Origin: Hydractinia symbiolongicarpus
Lineage: Eukaryota; Cnidaria; Hydrozoa; Anthoathecata; Hydractiniidae
Assembly: GCF_029227915.1 (NCBI RefSeq)
Contig: NC_079878.1
Coordinates: forward strand, 6,262,001 to 6,326,000
Direction of reading: 5' to 3'
Length of the DNA: 64,000 nucleotides
The number at the start of each line of letters is the position of its first letter. Within the stretch, counting starts at the first letter, position 1. Position numbers and translations under genes: made by a program. Below, in pieces: positions 37,444 through 46,775 of the stretch. The notes below the pieces were generated by a model, which was given only the letters and a program-made list of their open reading frames with translations, was not told the DNA's origin and made no database searches.

Positions 37444-39309
37444 TTATGCATGTTGTCCGAACACTATCTTCTTTTTCCCAGGGGGGCAGAGATGTTCTGG
37501 CAAGGAAGTCGGAATTTCATCATCGCTCTTTAACTTCACGTCAATGAGATACATAGCAAGAGCAAACTCTTCTTCGTCCAAATGCCCATCTTTGTCAATA
37601 TCAGCAAGGGTCCATATTTTGGCAAGTGTGTTCTTGGGCAACTTAGATTTTACCATTTCTTTCTTGGCAGCAGCCCCTGTGATTTTTCCATCAACTGGAT
37701 CAAGTTCTGCGAACCGTTGGTCATATTTATCTTTCTCTCCATTCGTATTCACCACCCACTGAGATGTTCCTGCTCCAAGTTTAAAACCTTCTGCAGCTCC
37801 TGTAGCAAAAGGATTGAAATCTCCCTGTGCACTGGCAAATACACCTCCTTTTACTGTCTGTTCATTGTTTCTTTCCTCAGCTTCGTGTGGCAACATAGCC
37901 ATTAACCTAGCAATATCGCCACTTAACATTTGATCAACTTTTTCGATCAATTTTGGTTTCATTGTTTGAAATTTGCTAAAATCATGATATTGTAGATTTT
38001 CCTGCATTCTTTGGAGATTTGGGAAGTCACCAGGCGAAATTTCGTGCTGCATCTGAATTCGACGAAATATATCAGCCAGATTTTTTATCAACTCTGCTTT
38101 TTTCTTGTCTTTGCCAAACATGGGCATTTCATCTTTCAAAGCAGAAATGATGTAAGCATGTACCTACAATAAATAAATAAATGAATAAAAAATAAATGAA
38201 TAGATAAATAAATAATTAGGAGAATGTAAAGCAATACTTTTCAAGGTATAAAATTTTACACGGAAATCAACTGCTCACAACATAAATAATATATAAATAT
38301 ATATATGAAAATGATTCTCATTGCAAGTAAGATTAACACACAAAGACAAAATCAAAATTTGTTTCTAGAAAGTTTTATTAAAGTTAAATTAAAAATTTAA
38401 TGTTACCTTTGCTAATCTAGCTCTCTTAATTAAATCATTAAGCTTCCTCAGAGCCGCATTTTTAGGAAGGCTTTGTAAGTCCTGAAACAAATCGGTCTCC
38501 TCCAACTCAAACAATTTTCTATTGTCATCAATTCTAAGTGGCTGGTCCCAGAACGAACCAACATAAACACGAGTTACTTCAGGAGTGTTGATTACTTTTC
38601 CTAGGGACCACATCATTGCACCATACACTCTCATCAACTGCTGAGTTGAAATCATATCAGCCTTGTTTAATACAATTCGAATTTTGTCATCAAAACCATG
38701 CAATGCTTCTATTCCTCTTCTGAACTCATCAGATATATCTAACTTGTGTGCATCAAAAAGCAGAATAATTCGATCTACTCTTTCCGCAAACCACTCCAAC
38801 ACACCAGTAAAATCATAACCTCTGTTGATAGACTGCTTCTCACCCGAAAGAATACCAGGTGTATCAACTAGTGTTATTGTTTCTAACACAGGATTGTCAG
38901 TTTCTGCACACGAAAATCTGTTTAAAAACGCATTGCCAAAGGCTGACAATGAACGGAAACTTCTCTGTGAATCAACAACCAAGGCATTACCAGGAATGAC
39001 TCTGTCATGGTTACCATGCATGACAGCAGTAAAGCAATCTGTTGTTGGTTCTGGTCCCACTCTCATACCAGGAAAGTCTTGTTCCAACAAATATCGAATA
39101 AATGTTGTTTTTCCTGTTGAGTACTGTCCCACCAGTAACACCATAGGTTTGTTAAAAAAGTCACTGTCGTCAAGCTTTGGTGAATGAAATTCGTGAAACT
39201 TGTATGTTTCTTCTAACGGTAATAACTTCTCTTTATACAACTTCTGTAAGCCTTGTGCAACTGAATCAAACACTTCAGGCAATTTTTGTTTTTTACCCCA
39301 ACGTGACAT
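37444..39309 (-). CDS. EHD1: EHD-family dynamin-like ATPase, complete, 2 exons
   Basis: EH-domain protein that tubulates and severs endosomal membranes in recycling. Exons (minus): 39309-38407 and 38163-37444. They join at RLAK|VHAYIIS, a family-invariant stretch, giving 540 aa (human EHD1 534). G domain: P-loop GQYSTGKTT (61-69), DTPG (149-152), NKAD (215-218). The helical stalk follows, then a C-terminal EH domain with the canonical calcium loop DIDKDGHLDEEE (489-500). The linker before the EH domain contains NPF (418-420), where vertebrate EHDs have GPF-type sequences. NPF is itself the ligand of EH domains, so self-binding is possible. Vertebrates have EHD1-4; this is probably their single pre-duplication relative, so the symbol is approximate. 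Confidence 0.95.
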
Positions 39310-40207
39310 CTTATCGTTTTTTTTTGTTTATCAAATTATTTGAACTTTATTAATGTTAGTGCTGTAAAATATATAATCCTTTTAAATATCTAAAGATGTT
39401 GGTGTATTCGGTGATTCATTTGTGTTAGAATATAAACACAAACCCAAAAAGAAAGTCTTGACAGTGTCCGCAACAAACCAAAGTAAACGAAGATGACGTC
39501 TCGATATCCTCCCGCCTTGTTCAGGCGATGATCAAAGGTCAGGGAATTGTTCTTTTCCAGGCGAAGCCAATAAAATCCGGGAATATAGATAAATATTAAA
39601 AATAAAAATTTACAGTTTTCAAGAAAGAAAAAAATAAATTACTTATTCTATAAGCATGACACACATTTATTTTTTTTAACAAAAAGCAGTACTATTACAA
39701 ATTTACGTGGCTGATTCCACGATTTAAATAAAAATATACACAAATCAACCCCCTTGACCCAACTAAACGCAGCCTTGTATTCTACGGAACGTAGCATTAG
39801 TTTTGCAATCCAAAAAGAAGACTTTTAACGAAAAGTAAAATAAAAAGAAATTAAGGTCTTAACTTTTATTGGCATACATAAAGAAATTTAATTTATATAT
39901 TTTTAAATACGTTCTCTTGGCGAAAAAACTGTGTCTGCTGTGTGTCGACTTTGCATAATTCCTAGAATTACGTGCCATAATGGTTGCTTATTTTTTAAAA
40001 CTGAAAGTTTGCGTGGAAACATTTTTAAAGAATGAGGAAAACCATATGTAGCTAGCACTCTAGCTAGCTTAACTATCAAATCGCTGATATAATTACAATT
40101 ATTAGATTATTATTAGCCTATATAGCTTGAGACATTTAATAAAAAAAGTACAAGATTATGTGCTGTCAACAAACAGTTTAAGATAAAATTATGGTTTTAA
40201 AGTTTTT
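39310..40207. other. Intergenic 5' of EHD; no gene seen
   Basis: AT-rich, no recognisable coding sequence. The EHD promoter presumably lies here. A GC-richer patch at about 39460-39560 is a candidate core region. Confidence 0.5.
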
Positions 40208-40803
40208 CAGTCAGGGAAATCCTCTTAATTAAGCTGTACGGCTTAATTTAGAATGTCAGCTTAATTAGGATGTATGATACAGTCTAATTACAGCTTAGTT
40301 ACGATGTACAAAACTTTGATCTTCGAAAACACACATTTAACTGAATTTTAGCATTTATTTAACTGAATAAATCCAAATCTATTTACATGCATAGCTATAA
40401 ACATCTCCAATACATTAGTTTTTTCGTAGCACCCCGGAGATCTGCTAAATTTAAAGTTTTAAAAATATCCGCTTAAATAGGATGTATCACGTGACGTGAC
40501 ATCGTAACTAGGATGCAGTACAGCTTTAATAGACTATCGCGAACAATGAACCATTGTTTATAGTCCATATCTTTTGAACCCGGGGTGCTGGAAATACAGT
40601 CCTTTTTTATAATATAGTGGTCAAACTGACGATGAAAGAGCTGCGGCGGTGATTCTGCTAAAATTTACATTTTTTGAGAAATCAGGGAAAAACTGTACCT
40701 CCTAATTTAGATGTATGTCACCTAATTAAGCTGTATGATACAGCTTATTTAGGAGATCTCCAAATTAAGCTATACAGCTTAAATAAGAGGATTTCCCTGA
40801 CTG
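40208..40803. mobile_element. 596-bp inverted-repeat DNA element (MITE-like)
   Basis: Starts CAGTCAGGGAAATCCTCTTA and ends with its complement. The arms continue into repeated TTAAGCTGTA(C/T) and TACAGCTTAA motifs over about 70 bp. It has no coding capacity. A clear target duplication is not visible, so the superfamily is left open. Confidence 0.85.
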
Positions 40804-42183
40804 TATTTTGTTGACATTGTCCTGATCCAACCACGGACACTGGCCCAACTTTAGACGCGGGACTAGAAGGGATGGCCTGTTAAAAAAAGGTCCGCTGTGC
40901 TCGCAGTTGGGATCATCTATCTATTGACTTGCCTGGCCAACTTTACATAAAGGACTCTTGCAATTTTAAAAAATGTGTCATAGGGACAGGTGACAGGCCT
41001 AACTGTTCTGCCCAGATTGTGAAAATGGCCTGTTTACAACCGGGACAGCCGAATTATGTACTCATGGTCCGGTTATGTTTTTTTGCACTGGTTATGTTGT
41101 GTTGACCGGAATATGAATGCTGATATAATGGCTGTGATTGGCATTTTCTTTGAACTTTTGTGAATTAAATATTATCCGGAAAATAGAACACCCCTAAAAA
41201 CTAGACATGGCGAAAGAAAAAAGTCTTGACTTAGTATAAAGTACTCTTGAAGTAAATACATTTCAACATAATATACTTTGAAGCAACTAAATTTTAAATT
41301 ATTCTTTTTGCGGGAATTAAGTTTGGTAAAAAGTTATTAAACTTGCGAATCCCAAAATTTAGTATTTGCCACGAAATTTCGTTTCATTTGAGAACAACAA
41401 CAACTTTTCCACCAGAGCTATTTGCTTGTCAGAAGTGATGATAAAAAAATATAAAAGCAGTCGGCCCCGATTATATTTGTTCTATAAGTCTCGAATAATA
41501 TTTGACTGTCATACATAAGTCGGCCTGCCCCGATTATGTTTGTTCTACAATAAGTGAGAAATAATATTAGACTGTCGTATACAAACCTGCCCTGATTTTG
41601 TTCCTTTTATAAGTGTCCAACAATATTTTTGAGTAATAAGCTGGCCTATCCTGATTATGTATTTTTGCCCTGTTCTTAACCAGGGCAAGCTGCTGTGCTT
41701 AATTAGGGCAGCGTTTATTATCCTGACACAACATAACTACTAACAAACAATTCCTATGTTTTTAAAAGACTGTCATAAGGTGGGAGAGGCCCAACTATTG
41801 ACAAAGGACACTTGTGCTTTTAAAAATCATACTAAAGAAAAAGGAACAGGCCCAACTATTGACACTTTTTAGAGACAGCTGCAACATGGGTCAGTCTGAG
41901 GACTCCCAGACTAAAGTAAAATCCTGTAAAATAGGCAACACACTGTTTCAAATTTTGAAAAAATTGAAGACAGGCCTGGCCCAAATGTGGACAAATACAG
42001 TGTCTATAGGAGGGGTCTAAAAAGAACAAAAATGTATGGAGGAGAATAAATCATAAATTCTCTAAATATAATTTATTAAAAATATAGCTAAAGTAATAAT
42101 CAATACAAATACAATGTCATATATTCTGCTTTTCCTAAAAATTGAAGAAACAGACATAAATTGACAAATAAATCTGATAAATG
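40804..42183. repeat. Diverged tandem repeats
   Basis: Two kinds. 41461-41690 has three to four units of about 60 bp sharing CCCCGATTATxTTTGTTCTATAAGT and AATAATATTxGACTGTC. Around 40830-41070 and 41780-42020, GGCCCAACTATTGACA-like phrases recur. No gene is seen. Confidence 0.55.
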
Positions 42184-42370
42184 GGGATTAGTAGCACAGT
42201 TGGTAAAGCGTGTTCTACTCATCATGTCCCAGTGGTTGTGGGTTTGATCCCCACATAAGGATGTCATAGCTCAAATGGGAGCTCTAAAGATTGGAGAACT
42301 TCCTTTGTGAACCACTCCTGAAAATAATTGAAAAGGCGTATTGCTGGTGAGACTGATCACATAAAATATA
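42184..42370 (+). mobile_element. tRNA-derived SINE
   Basis: The head has an A box (TAGCACAGTTGG, from 42192) and a B box (GGTTTGATCCC, from 42241) at tRNA-like spacing. An unrelated body follows, starting CATAGCTCAAATGGGAGC. The arms do not fold into a full tRNA, so it is a SINE and not a tRNA gene. Confidence 0.75.
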
Positions 42371-42706
42371 AATTAACACATAATATTTTTCTCAAATATA
42401 TAACAAAATATTTCAATCGTGGTTGCCCCGGTCAAAGCAATTCTGCCGACGAGCCGCATTCTAAGTTGAGTCAGAATAACATCATCATATGGTTCAGTTC
42501 TTTTTAATCTTGTAACACGTCCTGTCTTCGAACAGTGACAAATGGCTGGCTGGTCTTAAGACTGAGTCGCCAATTTATGGACGTACTGGTCTAATCATGG
42601 AACACTTGTGAAGAACTTAATTGAAACTAAAATATTATATTATGTTTATGTTAATGCCTAAATGTAGCCAAGTACAAAAGAAATTGAAAATATTCAACCA
42701 TATTTT

Positions 42707-42909
42707 TGTTAAAAGGCGAAATATGTGACTAACCTGATAATCGTTGTAGCTCTGACTTGGGTTTAACACAACAATCATTAAACACAACAGCAACACAACA
42801 GCAACGCAACGTTGTACCAATGTATCAGATCTCCAACAAACAGAACAAAAACCCCATCCAACACTATTGTAATTAGTTATACTGTCTAAACACAAACAGT
42901 AGGTTAAAA
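42707..42909 (-). repeat. Copia 3' LTR
   Basis: 203 bp, same length as the 5' copy, about 97.5% identical by eye. The TG...CA end is mutated to AAAA on this side. Confidence 0.93.
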
Positions 42910-42967
42910 ATCTTCCCCACTTTTCTTCAATCTTTATGTACACTATTTACACATCACCAACTTGAAA

Positions 42968-43099
42968 TTAATGGAGCCCACCACGCTGAAGGGTTCTCAA
43001 TAGTCCCTCAGCAGATGCTTCTCTTTTTGTCAGACAATTTGCAATTTGTTTCTTGCTATCAATCCACTTTACATCTGTTATTTCTCCTCTGTCAATCAT
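42968..43099 (-). pseudogene. Remnant of copia RNase H C-terminus
   Basis: Out of frame with the preceding polyprotein, the minus strand reads MIDRGEITDVKWIDSKKQ... and NCLTKREAS to a stop. This is the usual end of copia RNase H. It marks an internal deletion that removed RT and most of RNase H. Confidence 0.85.
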
Positions 43100-45914
43100 T
43101 TCGTATATTCAAATAGGATTTATATTTTCCAGTTGCTTTACCACCTCTTGATATAATTTCCACATCTTTAACTGTATCACAGTCCTTGAACTTACACTTT
43201 GCAAATGACTTAGCTTTGGGTTTACCGGAACCATCAAACCACTTTTGATCTTGTGTGTCACTGTTTGTTACATCCAAGGAAAGTCGACTTATGCTACTGG
43301 TTAGATTATTTATATCATTAATTTCAACTTGTCTCTCCTTTCTAATGGCATCCCTTCTTTCTGGTTCATCACTTTGGAAGTTCTGCAAACCAATATCAGA
43401 ATTTTCTTGTCTCTCCTTTCTAATGGCATCCCTTCTTTCTGGTTCATCACTTTGGAAGTTCTGCAAATCAATATTTTCAGCACTGTCATCACTATCTCCA
43501 TTACCTACTACTTCTTCATTCACAGGATTATCGGTGTCGGTTAAAGATGTTATTGCTTTATTTCTGCAACTTTCTATGGGAGTAGCATCAATCAGAAAAA
43601 AGCCTGTGTCTCTTTGGATACGACAAGGGTGCACACGGACATACGAACTGCCATGTTTTATTAAAACCTGTTTGCCATCCTGTCCTATGACACTACCTGG
43701 GCCTTTCCAAGCATTGCTTGTGTTTCTTTTGTAAAATACCTTGTCCCCAGTTTCAAAACTATCATCACCTGACGTTCTTGTTTGATGCCTTAATGCTCTT
43801 CTAACCTTTTCCGCTGATTCACTTTGTATGAATGCCTTCCGTGCAGCGTTCATAGCATTTAGATTTGTTGCAACAATCTCACTGGAAGTCTTTCCTTCTA
43901 AAGCTGGTAACTTCGCATTATCGCAGTTCGGAAGATTTGGGTTGGATCCAAAAACAAGTTGGTTCGGACTGTAGCCATTGACATTTTTCAGGGAATTTTT
44001 GGCGCTGACTGACCAGGCTACTGCCATGTCCAAATCGACTGTAAATTTATCCTCCATCATCTTGCTAACATTATAACCAAGAATAGCATTATGTCTTTCC
44101 ACCAAACCATTGCTCCAAGGGTTTTCTGCAGCTGTTGTGCATATTCTGATGTTGGCATTTTCACACATCGATACAAAATCCTCATTTGCAAATTCTCCGC
44201 CGTTATCAATAAGAAATTTTTCAGCATAACCAAATATGGAAATCCATATTTGAAAAATTCGTTTGATTATTTCTTCTTTCCTTTTTGTTTTGATGACGCA
44301 CGAAGTACTGTAGCGAGTAAAATGGTCAACTAAATGCAAGAACCAAACCTTCGGCGAATCTGACCATTCTTTCAGATCTAATGCTACTGTTTCATTGAAT
44401 CGTCTTGCCATTGGAAAACCTACAATCAAGGTTGGCTTTGGCTTTTTGAATTTCAAACAAATTTGGCAGGAATGCTCAAGCTCATCAAGATAATTAAAGA
44501 TCTCAACATCATTAATATTTGCATCTATCAGCAACTGTTTTAGTCTTGAACTATTAGGATGACTGAACTGTCGATGAAGTTTGACTGCGGCAGCCTTCTT
44601 TTGCAGTGGTGTTTTCTGTTGTAAAAAATTACATATAGCAAGTGCTTCTTCTTTAATGTCTCCTTCTTTGAACTTTCCAACTCTTCCTATTGGAATACAG
44701 TAATGACCACAGGAACTGAAAGAAACTGGTATATCTGTGTTGAAGATAATTATTTTATCGTTGGCAAAGTCTATTCTAGTGTTTGCCTTTTTCATAGCTT
44801 CCTTGCTTAGCAACAAGGGTAATGGTATTTGCACCACATCTGTGGATAACATCACGCTTCGTCCAGCAATTATTGTAGGTAAGGTGACATTTTTAACAGA
44901 TGTCACATGTTTACCACTTCCAAACTTGAATATTGTTGCACTTTTTCTTTCAATCACAGACTTTAACTCTCCATCATTCAATGTGTTCAGATAACATTGC
45001 AACCAATCTTTGCCACAAACTTTTTTGGTACATCCAGAGTCAAGTATTGCCATGCTTAAAGTTTCTCCAACAAGATTTGTCATGCATTCTTCAATAAGGG
45101 TTACCTGAACTTCATCAGGTGCTTGTTTTGTTTTGTTTTCCTGTCCCTGACGTGTATCTGAGCATGACTTTGCCCAGTGAAAAACTGATCCACAGATAGC
45201 ACATCTACTAGGCTCACCATTTCTATCTAATGGGTTCAATCTTCTATTCCCATCTGCAAATTTTCGGGTATATGTTCTTCTGTTGTCTCTAGATCGACTT
45301 TGAGTTTTATTTTGTCTGTACGTAGCTCCATAGTAAATGTCTTCAGTCTTCTCGATTTTGATATCATCACTACCTTGACCAGTCATAAAATTTGAAGGAT
45401 CACTAAAAATCTTTTTTAGCTGCTTTTTGGCTTTGGTGTATTTTAGTTCTGTTAAAGTTGCTCTAATAAGCTGCTTATGACTTTCCGAAATATTTGAACT
45501 GTTAATGAAACGATAAGCTAAAACTCCTTCAGGTAATTCCATATCGTAATTTTTGAGCTTGTTGTATAGTCTTTCAAACTCAATAATATAATCATTCATT
45601 GTCATTGATGAAGGTCTACAAAATTTTTCAAACTTTTCATATGCTTCATAAGCTGAATGGTGCGAGTCCTTAAGATACAAGGAGTCTACCTTCTTCACAA
45701 GTTCCTTAACACCATCATCAGAACTTAACACTTCAAGTTCCATCTCTAAAATTGTTTCTCGTGCTTGACCAGTCAAAGTCAAAAAAATAGCAGGTGCCTG
45801 CTTCTTCTTCTCCAACGAAGTAAATAATTGCCATATCTGTACTTCTTTTTTCCAGTTCTCATAACACATATTAGTGTTATCACCAAGTGTCGGTGGGGCT
45901 TTGTAGTGTGCCAT
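43092..45914 (-). CDS. Copia gag-protease-integrase polyprotein (truncated)
   Basis: 940 codons, one open frame. Gag with a CCHC knuckle (CAICGSVFHWAKSC, 238-251); aspartic protease LDSG (291-294). Integrase: zinc part H447, H452, C483, C486; catalytic D513, D570, E606 (35 residues between the last two). A 26-residue tandem duplication (LQNFQSDEPERRDAIRKERQ twice) lies in the acidic linker after integrase. The frame then ends shortly after GKATGKYKSYLNI, where a full element would enter reverse transcriptase. Particles, if made, could not copy RNA without help from another copia. Confidence 0.93.
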   Translation of the reverse strand: MAHYKAPPTLGDNTNMCYENWKKEVQIWQLFTSLEKKKQAPAIFLTLTGQARETILEMELEVLSSDDGVKELVKKVDSLYLKDSHHSAYEAYEKFEKFCRPSSMTMNDYIIEFERLYNKLKNYDMELPEGVLAYRFINSSNISESHKQLIRATLTELKYTKAKKQLKKIFSDPSNFMTGQGSDDIKIEKTEDIYYGATYRQNKTQSRSRDNRRTYTRKFADGNRRLNPLDRNGEPSRCAICGSVFHWAKSCSDTRQGQENKTKQAPDEVQVTLIEECMTNLVGETLSMAILDSGCTKKVCGKDWLQCYLNTLNDGELKSVIERKSATIFKFGSGKHVTSVKNVTLPTIIAGRSVMLSTDVVQIPLPLLLSKEAMKKANTRIDFANDKIIIFNTDIPVSFSSCGHYCIPIGRVGKFKEGDIKEEALAICNFLQQKTPLQKKAAAVKLHRQFSHPNSSRLKQLLIDANINDVEIFNYLDELEHSCQICLKFKKPKPTLIVGFPMARRFNETVALDLKEWSDSPKVWFLHLVDHFTRYSTSCVIKTKRKEEIIKRIFQIWISIFGYAEKFLIDNGGEFANEDFVSMCENANIRICTTAAENPWSNGLVERHNAILGYNVSKMMEDKFTVDLDMAVAWSVSAKNSLKNVNGYSPNQLVFGSNPNLPNCDNAKLPALEGKTSSEIVATNLNAMNAARKAFIQSESAEKVRRALRHQTRTSGDDSFETGDKVFYKRNTSNAWKGPGSVIGQDGKQVLIKHGSSYVRVHPCRIQRDTGFFLIDATPIESCRNKAITSLTDTDNPVNEEVVGNGDSDDSAENIDLQNFQSDEPERRDAIRKERQENSDIGLQNFQSDEPERRDAIRKERQVEINDINNLTSSISRLSLDVTNSDTQDQKWFDGSGKPKAKSFAKCKFKDCDTVKDVEIISRGGKATGKYKSYLNIRND

Positions 45915-45946
45915 CTTTAAAAGGTTAGTACACCCTTTGCTACCAG

Positions 45947-46149
45947 TGTTAAAAGGCGAAATATGTGACTAACCTGATAATCTTTGTAGCTCTGACTTGG
46001 GTTTAACACAACAATCATTAAGCACAACAGCAACACAACAGCAACGCAACGTTGTACCAATGTATCAGATCTCCACCAAACAGAACAAAAACCCCATCCA
46101 ACACTATTGTAATTAGTTATACTGTCTAAACACGAACAGTAGGTTAACA
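45947..46149 (-). repeat. Copia 5' LTR
   Basis: 203 bp, intact TG...CA ends, followed inward by the primer-site-like TGGTAGCA. Confidence 0.93.
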
Positions 46150-46154
46150 ATTTT

Positions 46155-46775
46155 TGGCTAGTTCATCTAATTCATCTGGTGAATTAAATCATTTGATTTT
46201 TTGTCAAATCAAAGGTTGAGAATAATTATGATAAGAATCTTCATATAAAAGATAAAATAAGCCTAACCTGTTCATCTGCCTATTCTTGTGACATCCTGCC
46301 CAGTCACTGGGCATTTTAGTGTCCAAAGATTTAGCAGTGTTTAAAGATTGGGTAGAACAGTTTCAAAACAGGTTAGCATGTAAGCCTAACTTTTGTTATT
46401 GTGTGATTGTGTTTTCTATCAAATATTAGTTTAGTTGACAAATTATTTTTTCATGTGAACGTATACCTGCACATAATTTTATTGTGCACTTGTTGGCCGC
46501 AACATTACTTTATGTATCCATCAATATACTTAAGGTTTTTTTCTTTGGTGTACACCTTCTATACATCAAAGACTTACTTACAAAGTTTAAGTTAACTGAA
46601 AGATATAATGTTTTATGCTTTATATAATTTATGAGGGTTTAACCAACATCAGTGTCAAATATTAATTTGTAGTAAGTTGTAAATGTGTGTAAAAATGTTT
46701 AAGCTTGTGACCATATGTTTAATTTCTATAAATTGTTTTATTTTATTTTTTTAGACAATAATTATAAAAATTATA
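46155..46775. other. Between copia element and GOSR2 start
   Basis: AT-rich, no recognised coding sequence. An acceptor-like TTTTTTAG ends at 46754, 21 bases before the GOSR2 ATG. Confidence 0.55.

Larger units (their letters stand above)
42707..46149 (-). mobile_element. Ty1/copia LTR retrotransposon, RT deleted
   Basis: Two 203-bp LTRs (42707-42909 and 45947-46149) begin TGTTAA(A/C)... and are flanked by ATTTT (42702-42706 and 46150-46154). The LTRs differ at about five positions. Just inside the 5' LTR (right side) is TGGTAGCA, like an initiator-tRNA primer site. A purine tract AAGAAAAGTGGGGAAGAT lies beside the 3' LTR (about 42910-42928). The internal part codes gag, protease and integrase, then jumps to the last codons of RNase H. 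Confidence 0.95.

Noticed and set aside
42184-42255. A functional tRNA gene
   Set aside because: A and B boxes are present but the stems do not pair as a tRNA, and a SINE body follows.
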